Numbered from the stretch's first letter, positions 38,426 to 49,590 are shown. The stretch is 64,000 nucleotides of DNA from Endocalyx cinctus (GCA_001600455.1 BCKC01000008.1:2081345-2145344); one strand, 5' to 3'. Notes: generated from the letters alone by a model not told the origin. Translations and numbers: made by a program.

Positions 38426-39864
38426 CTAAATATATCCTTTAATGACAGCCGCTTCTGCGTTTAGTATGGAAGATCCCGCAGCACCAATAACAGCTATTCG
38501 TCTATTAGTATACCATTTCAAAAAGAATTACCACAAATATGATAAGTAAAATAAGAAGAGAAGGGTAGGAGAAGAAGGGTAGGAGAAGAAGGGTAGGAGA
38601 AGAAGGGTAGGAATAGGAAAGGTGTACACAGAAATACGAAGAAAAGCAATAAATCAGGAGAAGACTTACTGTTATGGCTCAGCGCAACAAATTTTATGTC
38701 AAAGATACCGCTCTCATCCTCTCTCACGCGTCCCACGCTGACAGTATACCCCTTACCCAGATCACGATCCAACCTAGGCTGCGGCCTATCCGCCTCTTCG
38801 AACAGCATGATACTAGGCTTCGGCGCGCTCGGGCAGCCCATCTTCTCCGCCTCGCTCACGTACTCCCGCAACGCAGCCTTCACATCTTCGACCTTGGGAG
38901 GGGGTCTATTCTTGAACTTGAGGGACACGCAAGCGGTGTGGCCGTCGAGGACGGCGACGCGGTTGCAAGCGGCCGAGACCCTCAACTCGGACTGCTCGAC
39001 GAAGGCGGTCGCCTCGGAGTTGACGGCGCCGAGGATCTTCCGGGCCTCGGTCTCGAGCTTGTCCTCCTCGCCGCTGATGAAGGGCACGACGTTGTCGAGG
39101 ATATCCATGCTCGAGACGCCGGGGTAGCCCGCGCCCGAGACGGCCTGCATGGTGACGACGCTGACGGTGTCAACGGGGCCGAAGCGCGCCTGGAGGGCAG
39201 CGAAGGGTATGACGAGCCCGATGACGGCGCAGTTGGAGTTGCAGACCAGGAACCCCTTTTCGAGGCCGCGCTGCTTGCGCTGGTGCGGTATCAGGTCAAG
39301 GTGAGGGAGGTTAACGGTTGGTACCACCAGGGGTACGATAGGATCTCGTCGATAGTTCTTCGCGTTGGAGAAGACGGCTAGGTTGGCCTTGTAGAACTCC
39401 ATTTCTAAATAATCAGTCAGAAACAAGCTGTATGATAATCCATGGATGGGAAAGGAGAAGAAGACAGACCTATTTCACCAGCGACGTCGGAGTCCAATCC
39501 ACTGAAAACTATATCGCAGTCTGAGAACTCGCTGGCCTTACACTCCCTGACGACGAGTTCACCAACGGGACCCATAGGGGTAGCTTGTTTCCATCTCACA
39601 GCATCTTTATACTTCTTTCCAGCGGACCTCGAGGAGGCACCTACGGCATGGAGCTGTAAATAGGGATGCTGTGAGAGAAGAAGAATGAAACGTTGCCCAA
39701 CAGAACCTGTGCATCCAAGCACACCTGTAATAAATCATAAAGAATCATGGATTATTAGCCAGTGCTCTTTAATATCAAGCAGTCATCATAAGGCTAGGGT
39801 TGGTTAACTTCATGACGGGCAAGAATAACTTACCACACTTCTTTGAGGGGAATTGTGAAGACAT
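38426..39864 (-). CDS. HOM2: Aspartate-semialdehyde dehydrogenase, 4 exons
   Basis: Predicted 362-residue enzyme from exons 39834-39864 (31 nt), 39470-39724, 38670-39404 and 38426-38493 (68 nt). It reduces aspartyl phosphate to aspartate semialdehyde with NADPH, the shared step to methionine, threonine and isoleucine. The Rossmann loop GCTGSVGQ is at residues 14-21, active-site Cys154 lies in CNSNCAVIG and the catalytic His251 in VLDGHTACV. The small last exon supplies the conserved end [22 protein letters not shown], which is lost if the last intron is read through. Intron 2 uses a non-consensus GTCTGT donor; intron 3 (176 nt) contains a 14-bp tandem repeat. Length and all key residues match fungal ASADH, so the gene is intact. 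Confidence 0.96.
38561..38612. repeat. 14-bp tandem repeat in the last HOM2 intron
   Basis: Unit AAGGGTAGGAGAAG repeated three times plus a partial fourth, with perfect 14-nt period (units begin at 38561, 38575, 38589 and 38603). On the transcript strand it is a pyrimidine-rich block in the middle of the intron. Confidence 0.9.
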
Positions 39865-40626
39865 AATGGCAATAAATCCGAACGTCGATAATTCAGAAAC
39901 AAAGCTATTCTGCAAAAGAAGAGGAGGTAATTTTATATTCCCTTAAACATAGGCTTTTGCGAAATAAATTAAATAAATTCTTTTGTAAAGGGATATTCAG
40001 TCAAGTCAAATCCCGTGGAAATCCATTTTTACCTGGCCACTTTAGTAGTCATCCCGTTAACCAAATGGCACTATAGAAAAGCCCCACCATTAAAAATTCA
40101 GCACCCCTCCATCCGCTATCGGACAGCGACTGACGTACTGTAAATTACCCTACCCAAATCATGCATTGCATTGCCTAGGTGCATATTTCTCCAAGTACCC
40201 ATCGCAGCCATGGCTGTCATGGCGTACAGATCTACCTGTAGGCATTATGGATATTCAATGCTTACTAATACTGCTGCTAGTACTTGTCATGTGACCTGGT
40301 CTATACTCGACCTCATCTCAACATGATACCCATGGATCTAGAATGACAATATTAGTTTCACTGAGCAACGTCGTATATAATAAATAAAGACTGTTCTGGG
40401 GAGATTCTCTGCATTCCGAGTTTCTCGTGCTGACACGAGAACTAAACCACTATATTTAATTGCAACGGAAATCTATCCGATTCCGTGCTTTACCACCCTC
40501 TCTCCCTATCCTCTAGTTTGAATACTTGTATGACATGTTGCGCGATAGCCTTGCTTATCCTCAGCCCACGCACCTTCGCCGGCTCTACATTCTCACCCAT
40601 GCGAACCTAGCGATACCGAGACCTTC
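39865..40626. other. HOM2 promoter side spacer
   Basis: About 760 bp between the HOM2 start and the 3' end of the RRM-like gene. I saw only half-sites of the Gcn4/CPC1 type (for example a TTCAGTCAAG stretch near 39.99 kb), not a full TGASTCA. No gene. Confidence 0.45.
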
Positions 40627-42021
40627 TCACCCGCGGTGGGTGAACGTGAACGGATCGCAATGATCCTTCTCGTAACGCGGGTAATACCGCGAATCTCCGT
40701 ATAAATCGTCGAAAAAAACTTTTGCGTCCGGCACACCCTTGAAGGCGAATACTATCTTGCAATTGTAAGGAGTCTCATCGTGTATTAACTCCACATGTCC
40801 GATATACTCGAACATGTGGAAGATAGTGACATGGTCCGGTTCCTGGGGAGGGGGTCGGCACGGAGGAACAGGTCGATTCTCGGAAAAGGCCAATCGTGCG
40901 GCCTCCTGCTGCTCATCCCTGGCTAGGTTAATTGCCAGCTGATGCTGGCGGTTGATATACCGCCGCAGCAGAACGTCCGGTCGACAATCATCCACCACAA
41001 AACAGCGCACCGACACAATTCGTGTTTTGTAATCCGGCGCACGGGGACCGGTGTAGTTATCCTCGTCATAGGTAGCCATCAATTCTCTTGTCATCCAGTT
41101 TCCGTTCGACTGGTACGCGATTGTATGGGGCTTGTTGACGCAGTGATAAGCCCCGTTCATAGACCAATACACTACCACCGCATAATTGTTGGCCTCCCTA
41201 TATTCAGAGTTGATGTTCAGGACAACCTCCCAGATTTTTCCGGTATTGAAGAGCGTATGCATTAAGTCTCTAATCGTGGTCGAGGCGGGAATACCGCGGA
41301 GCTCAACCGCGCAATTATCGCTTATGTGTTGACCGTAAGGAGCGTTTCGTCGTCCGAATTGGACGGACCCGGTGTTGAATGGGGCCGGAGCCCTGGGGAT
41401 AATTAGAGCACGGCGAAAGGCTACAGCGCTTTCAGCACCCTGATGTGTAGCTTCTCTGGGTACCAGAATCAGCTGCGGCGGCCCGTGCTGCGGCGGCCCT
41501 GGAGCCGCTCTTCCCGGCATATCCTCTTGAACCTGAGGCTCTGCAATAGAGCCCTGAAGAAGTTCAGCCATCGGTCGAGTGATATTGTTAACTGTACGTC
41601 CATAGTTAGTTGAGGGTAGACCTATCACTGAGCGACTATCAAAGGGAGTGTGTCAGGCAGTAAGCGGTATTATAGAAGGACAATAATTTGGATTTCGCCT
41701 CCAACTAAGGGCGGTAGGAAAGGGGTATGGAGTGAACCATGATGCTATGGCTCTCTAGCAAGATAGATAGAAAGCCTGACGATTCAGATGATAGTATAGA
41801 TTATGAGAAAGGGGTAAGAGCCCAGATTTAACAGGGGTATTACCAATTGAGAGAGAGAACATTATAATTTCAGGGAGAGAAGACATGTTGAAAGGAGCTC
41901 GTGTTGAGTGATAGTTAGAAGGAATCTTCAAGGAAAACATACCATTTTGGTCCGAGCGAAATCCTTGACCTCCCTGGGAGTTCGATCCCGACCCAAAACC
42001 TTGTTGCGAAAAGAAAGACAT
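40627..42021 (-). CDS. RRM-like RNA-binding protein, 2 exons
   Basis: Predicted 357-residue protein from exons 41943-42021 and 40627-41621. The 26-codon first exon is Gly/Ser/Gln-rich (SFFSQQGFGSGSNSQGGQGF) and joins in frame (GTATGT donor, GTGATAG acceptor) as N-G-LPSTNYGRT. The central region resembles an RNA recognition motif: NCAVELRGIPASTTIRDLM corresponds to beta1/alpha1 with an RNP2-like core, and NNYAVVVYWSMNGAYHCV to beta3/alpha2 with an RNP1-like core. A Pro/Gln-rich linker, a second conserved block (DHVTIFHMFEYIGHVELIHD) and FKGVPDAKVFFDDLYGD follow. The paralogous alternation of two folded parts suggests two RNA-binding modules. The 321-nt intron is long for this window; a hidden internal exon is possible. 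Function beyond RNA binding is not deducible. Confidence 0.7.
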
Positions 42022-43637
42022 CGTGTAAAGTCTAGATTACTCGTCGTAGTCTGATAAGTTAGTTTACAATCTAGGCACTAAGTGGACCGGGCAAGAAATT
42101 GATCAAATGAAGTAAACATCAGGTTGCTATGCTACTCCTGGTCTCATCTTGGCCTTACGGTGAAAGAGGAAAAGAAGGGAGACAGAGAGGATTGGCAGGG
42201 TCATAGTAACTAGTGTGTAACGGTCGCTAGCTTCAAGGGAGTAGTTTTTGGGATTGGGTAGAACTTAGTATAGGAGCAACATACCTTGCTATTATATTCG
42301 AAGAGGCCTTGTAGTAGGACTTGAAAAACCTAAGCCTCAAATCCTAGGAAGTGCTATGATTATAATAAATAGCAGGCGAAAGATAACGAGCAGCAGGTTA
42401 CGAATCGCAGATGAAAAATCTTAAAGATTCATCAATAGCTGATCACAAGAAGACAATTTTCAATAATCGGCTGAAGTATAACTAAAGAAGACAAAGTAGA
42501 AGAAGAGAGGGCTGTCAATAATAATTGATCATAAGAAAAGAAACTGAATTAATGATCAAAGGTAGAAGGAAGACTTTAATGATCAATAATAAGAAGAGAA
42601 ACTCATTGAGTGTAGGTCGCCAGAAGAGAGTGTTTGACGAAGAAGAAGGAAGAAAATTAAATTCACAAGATGGTAATTTATTTTCCGTGGAGTGGTTGTG
42701 TATGGGAAGAGGAAGTTGGGTGGTATATACCTTAAATCCCGAGTTAGTAACGTGAGAGAAGAAATTTTCTGTAGCTACTTTGATAAAAAAAAATTGGAAA
42801 GTATGGATAATTGAATATTTTTGATTATCTTTTGTCTTTATTAAGACAAAATTCAATGAGGACCGACTTTAATGGTTCAGGACTGTCATGCAGTATAGGG
42901 AATAGGTACGTAGGTACTTAAGTATAATATATATATATATTAGAGGTTGAACCCATTGATATGTGATACGTGAGGCATTCACACTGGATTATACCAGTTC
43001 ATAGGATAATATCAACCGCCTGAAACTTAAAGAAAAAACCGTTTCATTCTACTTGAGTTTCTATGCTTGATGTTGAAGATTGTACTTCCTATTGGCCGTT
43101 GTAATCTCTCAGATTGTGTTTTATCAAGATACATGATAGTTACATAACTAACCTAGTTACCTACCTAGGACAACGTAAGAAAATAATACAGATACTGTCT
43201 CTAGAAGGGGAATCTAGGGTACAGACAGCTTTATAATACAATTTTGAAGTATCTTGGAAGCACATACGTTGGGGGACTACTGAATGAATTAATGTATAAT
43301 GCCTGGTCCGGTCTAAAGGCTGGTTAAACTGTCTATTCAGTAGACTTAATACCATCTATCCATGAACCATTACCTTATCATTATATGTATTATATGCACT
43401 ACTTTGATGTAGTGACTTAAAAGTTATGTGAGGCTTTCATTGTTAATATGTACTGTAATAGCAAACATATCCTTCCCATACTTACCTTAAGATCAGACGG
43501 CAGCTAGCTAAAATGCACAAACCAGATTAGGCTACATCACTCTTTGTCACGGTCAGTGTGCGATATACCTTTATCGAGGCATACTGCAAAGTCACAATCA
43601 TATGTGGAGTCAAGTGATTGCTAAGAGCTACATATTT

Positions 43638-43640
<3 letters not shown>

Positions 43641-43668
<28 letters not shown>
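43641..43668. repeat. (TA)n microsatellite
   Basis: About 14 uninterrupted TA units. Confidence 0.9.
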
Positions 43669-43671
<3 letters not shown>

Positions 43672-44734
43672 AGTAAAGGTAATAGCATCAAGATCACGAG
43701 AGAAACTCATCACCAGATGATAGTAAAAGATGAAGGTATGAAATCTTGTGGACATTATATTCGATCTTGTACTACTTTATACTTGAAGTTATTTCCACAA
43801 GCTTGGTACTTGTAGGGTTCTATTCACGTTCTTAGTAAAAGGGAAGGCAACAATATAATTATCATATGTTCTAGCCCTGTTGCCTTGTTGGGAATGTAAA
43901 ATGATCATGTACCTAGAAGTCGACCTAAATATTTTAGGCTAACACAGAATTATTCCACAAAATCACAGCCCCTTGTTCTTCATCTGAGGAGGCAATACCG
44001 CTTAGAGAGATATACTTGAATATTATATATTATATGTGATATTTAAATTACCTAGTAATCGCTATATACAAAACTCCGAATAGTCATGTTATTCCCGACT
44101 TTTGCATAATTAAAAATATTGGGAGCCTTGGGTGGTATAAGGCTGCCTACCTACCTATCTAGCGGTGCTGCAATACTAGGAAAGGACTCCAGTTAGATGA
44201 TACAGGTAGAAACAAGCATAGAATTCACGATAATAGTTAATGGATTATTAAGTACCATTGATGTGTCTCTTTGCATTGTGCTAATTCGGTTTACCTCACT
44301 GTTTTGACCTTGTATGATTCTTCACCATTGAAAGAAGATAATTATGAACATCAATCCTAGGATATTCCAATGACCCCGATTCGTAGTAGATAGTAATTAA
44401 TTCACTAGAATTAGATAGACATTTTGATAGCTAGATAGTTATTAGAAGATAGATGATAATAATTAGGATTGAATAATGATCATACTGCTCTGTGACCTTT
44501 TGATAATTACAGATTTAGGAGCATTAAGCGAACTATTGATAAGCACAAAAAGCTGCTTTGAATATTGATTTGATGTATCCCTCCTGTAGAATTGATTCCA
44601 GAGGCTACCTCTAGACACTACAGATTACACGGGACCTTTTCAAATTGAAATTACATCTCTGACTTATTTGCTGAAATATCTTCCCTATAACGAAATGAAT
44701 GGTTTTGTTATTATTAGAGTCGTTACATTTGCTT

Positions 44735-44750
44735 TTCTTCTTCTTCTTCT

Positions 44751-44811
<61 letters not shown>
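44735..44811. repeat. (CTT)n-(TC)n microsatellite
   Basis: A short CTT run (to 44,754) followed by about 28 TC units. Both overlapping open frames across it are purely repeat-driven. Confidence 0.95.
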
Positions 44812-44815
<4 letters not shown>

Positions 44816-45348
44816 ACACATCACCCTCCGCCTATACTGCGGGACTACTCACGATCCCCCCCAAAACGAGCCTGGATCTGCTATGACTCTAGACCATTAA
44901 CTACCTCTGATCCTCCTTCCCAGTGACCTTATCCTGAAGCCAAGAAGCGGCAGGAAGCTGCCGGGATTATTCGTCTGCTGAATCGCACCGCTGCCTTTGC
45001 TACCTCGATACCGCTCGTAAAATGATAAATTCAAAATGCAGCTACGCGAATATTGATTATTGTCACCACAGAAAGCCTTCTATGTTGCTGAAGGACAAGC
45101 TCCAAGAGTATGAATCCCTTCCAAGCATTCCAATTAAAACTACTGCTAATTACTAACATGAAAATTCGTCCAGATCTAGGCACAAGTTGAAACCTCCGAC
45201 CACGAATATTACAGACGATTTTCCTACTGATTAAGCTACAAAATGGTTAAGAAACAGCTTCGAATTATTCGTACCAGCATCATCGTTGAACAGGAAGCAT
45301 TAGACGTATACAAGGGCAAAAGGGGATAACGTCTCCTAAGAGCTGGAT

Positions 45349-45535
45349 ATGAGAAATGGGTCTACCAGAGTGAGGGCAAATCGCACGATACCAGCTGGTT
45401 GTGAGAAGAGGGGGTCTACTGGAGTGAGGATACAGCATGTATGATACCAGCTAGGTATATTTAAGGATAGGGCTCAAAAAGACCTTGATTCCTGGTTCTC
45501 CCTTCATATTAAATATATGGGAGGAAGGGCACATA
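45349..45535 (-). mobile_element. LTR-A copy 1 (truncated, with duplicated 3' end)
   Basis: Read on the minus strand it matches the other LTR-A copies from the central TCCCATATATTTAATATG block through GAGCCCTATCC and GATACCAGC (reverse) to the GTAGACCC end. The TGTCAGG start is missing, and the last ~55 nt occur twice in tandem (two GGTCTAC motifs, at 45,359 and 45,413). Old and rearranged. Confidence 0.8.
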
Positions 45536-46145
45536 TTGAACAAGGACTAGAACACCGCAGTGCGGGACAACATCTTTCCATCTGAGTGGAGGCCAGGTAT
45601 AAGGGTATAAGTCTTCTAAGACGGAAATTGATTGCATTCTCAGGGTAATTAAGGGCCAAGTTCTGTATGTAAGTACAATGGTAAGAGCGGTCTTTCAGCT
45701 GGGGGGAAACTTCACAATGCCGATCTCATTTTTTTTCTCTGGGGAGATCAATGAATTTCCGAGTAGATGACGAGGGTGATGGATTGATCGTAAGGATCAG
45801 AGCCGGAAAATGTCTATACTTTATACCGAAAAAGCTGTTATTCCGGACAAGTTTTGGCGCCATCCCCAACATAAGCCACCAATATATAGTCATTAGCCCA
45901 GAACCATCATATTCGCTCCTGACTCAATACATATTTACGTAGTATGATGGATCAATAACAGCATCTGGTAAGGTATTTGTTTTAGCAGGGAGGAGGGGCC
46001 CTGCCAAAATGGGTATGGGATACTCACAGTGTGCTCTAAAAGCGCCTCAGAAAATACTTCCACAGATCTCGCAAGGGCATAAAGAGCTAAGTTACCCCGC
46101 CGGCCATCTACTTGACAGGGTGCTGTTTCTTTCGCCTGATATTAC

Positions 46146-46215
46146 GTACATGGTAATAATACATTCACACCACGGTAGCTGGCAGCTACCCGGTACCTGA
46201 CACCTGACTCTTACA
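46146..46215 (-). mobile_element. LTR-A copy 2 (5' end fragment)
   Basis: Only the first ~70 nt of the element (TGTAAGAGTCAGGTGTCAGG through GTGTGAATGTATTATTACC) on the minus strand, directly abutting copy 3. Confidence 0.7.
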
Positions 46216-46220
46216 CTGGT

Positions 46221-46363
46221 TAAGGATAGGGCTCAATAATACATTAATTCCTGGCTCTTTCTTCACACAAAACATATAAGAAAGAAGCTACATATATATA
46301 CATATCGTGATAACACGTTCATACCAAAGTAGTTGGTGGCTGGCTGGCACCTAACGCCTAACA
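46221..46363 (-). mobile_element. LTR-A copy 3 (3' truncated)
   Basis: Minus-strand copy from TGTTAGGCGTTAGGTGCCAG to GAGCCCTATCCTTA. The remaining third is replaced by copy 2, so the two look like a nested or recombined pair. Confidence 0.75.
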
Positions 46364-46372
46364 AGGTAATCC

Positions 46373-46576
46373 TGTGAGGAAATGGGGTACGTTGGAGGAT
46401 AGTATCGAGCAGTTACGTAGCCAGAGCTTAGCAGTCTAGTTCTAAGAGCTTAATAATATATCTTATTGATTCTTGACCTTCTTTATCTTTCTCGAGGGGT
46501 GGAAGCCCTTCTTTATATAGTTTAGATCTATTCTACGCGGGCTATCCGGAGGGTAGCCGTAGCCACGCTTCTAACA
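46373..46576 (-). mobile_element. Second LTR-like unit (type B)
   Basis: On the minus strand this 204-bp segment starts TGTTAGAAGCGTGGCTACGG, carries a TATA-like CTATATAAAG, an AATAAG polyadenylation-like signal, and ends CATTTCCTCACA, so it has TG...CA ends like an LTR. The minus-strand DNA just before it (GGTGGAGCAG) is purine-rich, as a polypurine tract before a 3' LTR would be. It is unrelated in sequence to LTR-A. I found no exact second copy in the window, so the LTR call is inferential. Confidence 0.5.
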
Positions 46577-46830
46577 CTGCTCCACCTGATACACCTCACA
46601 AATCCCTCCTCAATGGCCTCCTCCTCGAGGTCACAATGAGTGACGATAAGCTTGGTGATAGTATAATCCTGAATAATAATGAGGTTCCCGAAATACGGAT
46701 TCTCCGGTTAACTATTACTTAGTAGCTACCGTACGATAGGAAAACCTTCGTGGGAAAACTATCGTAATTATTTAAGTATGCTTTCCTCTCCGAATTGTCT
46801 CGTCCTAAAACTATGGAAGGATATTTTTTT

Positions 46831-47390
46831 CATCTATCATCTCTTCGCATGCTCCGAAGGATCTCCTTCACAAACTCCGTGACCACTTCTCTGCTTTTCA
46901 CTCTTTTGATTTCTTTAGTACACCCTTTAACTAAGACGTTACCTTGCCTAACTACCAAGCTACTACCAGTCGTTTAATTATTATTTCGTCGCTTTGTGTG
47001 TTTCGAAACACCTCCTTCGCGTACCCCGTCGCTACTTCTCCGCTTCTCGCTTCTCTAACTATCTCCCTTAGTATATCCTACGACCAGGGCTCGTCCTCGA
47101 ATCCTACCGAAAAATTTTTCACGTAACTCCCTCGATAATAACTTGTTAACGAAATCTCCACGCCTCCCTGCTCGACCGCTGCCACCAAGTACTAGCTCAT
47201 CAACGAGGTCCTCGATGACCACTTATTCGACTATACTTCCACTCGATGATAACTCGTTAACAGAAACCTCAACACCTCCCTGTTCAACCGCTACTCCCAG
47301 CTCGTAGACAAGGTCCTCGACAACTACCCGCTCGTAACCATCGCGAACAGGGTCCTCAACAACCACAAACTCGTAAACAGGATTTTCGCG
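46831..47390 (-). repeat. Divergent internal tandem repeats of the decayed frame
   Basis: Two imperfect tandem units. The first lies at about 46,831-46,905 and 46,989-47,060 (period about 155 bp; minus-strand peptides like KSREVVTEFVKEILR and RSGEVATGYAKEVFR). The second lies at about 47,130-47,230 and 47,237-47,340 (VVIEDLVDEL and VVVEDLVYELG). Confidence 0.55.
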
Positions 47391-47718
47391 ACTCTCCATC
47401 CACTTTTATCGACGAAAAAGAGATACATTACCCCTCTCTTCCAGCATACTCACTACCCGATAACAAGGGGTAATATATTCTAAGGTATTTTTTAATACTT
47501 AAAAAGTATCGCAACCCTTATCATCTTATTTCCTATTAGCCATTTCGGCTACTTTTTCCCCTTCTCGCTAGTTTCGTACATACTTATAACCATTATTTCC
47601 ATACCTCCTCATTCTATCTCGATTGTTTTATTGTATCGGTTCGTACGACTCGCGAGTGTTGAGCTGGTATCCTGTATACCATATTAACGGTCCAGTAGGA
47701 ACAAAAGGAATTAACAAA

Positions 47719-47918
47719 TATCAGGTGCCAGCTACCTACCAACTATCCTTGTGTGAATGTAGTATTAAGATGTATATATATATATGTGTGTGTGGCCTCC
47801 CTCCCATATATTTTATATGAAGGGAGAGCCAGGGGTCAGTGTATTGTTGAGCCCTATCCTTAGCTAATTAGCTGGTATTTTACGACTTGTCCTTATTCCG
47901 GTAGACCTTATTTTCAAA
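47719..47918 (+). mobile_element. LTR-A copy 4 (near full length, opposite orientation)
   Basis: The only copy in plus orientation: TATCAGGTGCCAGCTACC to GGTAGACCTTATTTTCAAA, about 200 bp. It lies about 3 bp from copy 5 with their 3' ends facing, so the two form an imperfect ~400-bp inverted repeat. The TG start reads TA. Confidence 0.85.
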
Positions 47919-47921
47919 TGT

Positions 47922-48117
47922 TGTGAGAAAAGTTGTCTACCGGAGTGAGGGTAGGTCGCATGATACCAGCTAGGTAAGGACAGGGCTCAATAACACATTA
48001 ATCCCTGACTCTCTCTCCATATAAAATATATGGGAGGGAGACCGCATATATATACACATGGTAATAATAAATTTACACCAGGATAGTTGGTAGGTAACTG
48101 GCACCTGACACCTGACA
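47922..48117 (-). mobile_element. LTR-A copy 5 (full length)
   Basis: Minus-strand element from TGTCAGGTGTCAGGTGCCAG to GTAGACAACTTTTCTCACA, 196 bp. Contains the internal palindrome CCATATAAAATATATGG and GAGCCCTGTCCTTACC. Adjacent to copy 4. Confidence 0.88.
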
Positions 48118-48371
48118 CTGGACTCCTCTTCTTACAAACTTCGTCGATCGATTACGATATATTCCTATCACTCCACAGTTTAGAAAGAAAAGCTCACGAT
48201 AAAGCGCTTACAACGACGTAATTAACTCGAAATAGTATTACAACCCTCTCCTATACCGATCCAACACTCGATTATATATACCCCGCCGCCCAGATACTAA
48301 TTACCGCATACCGAGAAACCCTTCACGAGAGTCCCTACGCAATTTCCTCTGTCTTCCAGATTCTATCTACT

Positions 48372-48564
48372 TGTAAGAGATGGGGGTCTACCGGAGTGAG
48401 GGTAGGCCGCACGATACCAACTAGTTAAGAGTAGGCTCAACAATACATTGATTCCTAGCCTTCTCTCCATACAAGATATATGGATGGGAGGGAGGTCATA
48501 TATATACATACGTCATAATAATAGATTCACACTAGGGTATCTGGAAGTTAGCTGGCACCTGACA
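48372..48564 (-). mobile_element. LTR-A copy 6 (full length, solo LTR with near target duplication)
   Basis: Minus-strand 193-bp copy, TGTCAGGTGCCAGC to ATCTCTTACA. On the plus strand the flanking 5-mers are CTACT (48,367-48,371) and CTACG (48,565-48,569), four of five identical, consistent with a target-site duplication. It splits the decayed reading frame. Confidence 0.88.
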
Positions 48565-49590
48565 CTACGCGAATTCTCCTTCAGGGCAGGAACCTACAAG
48601 CGACCTAGCGAATCCCTCTTAGAATAATGCCTACCGACGGCGCTGTCTCCTACACGACTCTCCGACGACGAAGACGCGACCTACCCCCTCCCCTATACGG
48701 CAACGCCTTTTAGCAGTTTCCTTCCTACCGTAATACTTACCGACACCATACTCGCACGAATCGGTAACTTCCTTACGACATATCCTTCTTCTGTCTTACG
48801 AGACCCACAAGATTTCCGAGAGCTCGACAAGCGTCAGGGTATCAGGATGATAATAGGCAGTTACCAATTAATACTCTGGTGGCATGTACAATCATACGTT
48901 AATATACGTAGATCTCCTTAGATAGTTCTACTGAATCGCTTGTACATTTATCTTTGAGAAGTTACGAAAACCTCTGTTGGGTCTCTCAAGTACTCCTCTC
49001 CGGTGACCTTCGAAGTCTAATAATCCCTATACTTATAGCTGAGGCCTTGACGTCTTTTAGTTTACTATAGACTCAGGCCCTTCCACAGTGAAGCCCGCCT
49101 CATGTAAGCTAATACCTTCGAAGAGCTTATCCTAGGACCACAGCTTGTGCCAGATAATGGTAAGATGATTCAAGAAATACTGATGTACCGGAAGCCTATT
49201 AATATGTAATAGGATGTCGTTTGTTAGAGTGTGAGATGGATAGCTTAGCAGCCAGATAAAATATAATCTCAATACTTGAGTATAATCTCTCGGCTTCTTT
49301 ATCTCAAAGGGGAATAGATAGTTTCCATTTAATTATGTAGAGAATCGTTACTTTAGCTACACACAAATTAGCTAGTATTTACCAAGTAACTGTCGCGTAT
49401 CTGAGATCAAAGTGACGTACCCCTGACACTGGTATGCCCCTCCTTGTACTGATTGGGTGACAGGAAAGGAAGCAATCCATGAGGTTAAACATCTGAGCCC
49501 TACTATTAGATTTGTGAAGATGAAGACAATCTCCGCCCTAGTAGCACAAACAATTAACTATAGCAGTGATATTTCGGAGTGTCAATTTCA

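Larger units (their letters stand above)
42022..45348. other. AT-rich gene-empty flank of the transposon block
   Basis: No recognisable gene. Open frames such as 42.52-42.86 kb (minus) follow from AT composition. Contains a TA run (43,641-43,668), a CTT/CT microsatellite (44,735-44,811) and otherwise unstructured, AT-rich DNA consistent with old decayed repeats. Confidence 0.5.
46590..49230 (-). pseudogene. Decayed transposon-like coding region, interrupted by LTRs
   Basis: Minus-strand frames in the pieces 48.58-48.84, 48.13-48.37 and 46.6-47.7 kb read as protein-like sequence (for example GRQRKLRRDSREGFLGMR, VLDRYRRGL and LREKFFGRIRGRALVVGY). In-frame stops in these stretches are nearly all TAA or TAG, often where Gln would fit, as expected from CAA/CAG changed to TAA/TAG by RIP-like C-to-T mutation. 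LTR-A copies 4-6 sit inside it. The 48.85-49.23 kb piece shows the same pattern (IWHKLWS, then TAG, then DKLFEGISLHEAGFT). It probably encoded a retrotransposon or other mobile-element protein; I could not name the family. Confidence 0.5.

Noticed and set aside
38674..39381. 235-codon plus-strand open frame
   Set aside because: Antisense shadow of HOM2 exon 3.
42515..42856. 113-codon minus open frame
   Set aside because: Composition is AT-driven (Phe/Leu/Ile/Asn-rich) with no domain, and it lies directly upstream of the RRM-like gene in promoter DNA.
44668..44926. Two overlapping open frames with SLSLSLSL runs
   Set aside because: They are translations of the CTT/TC microsatellite.
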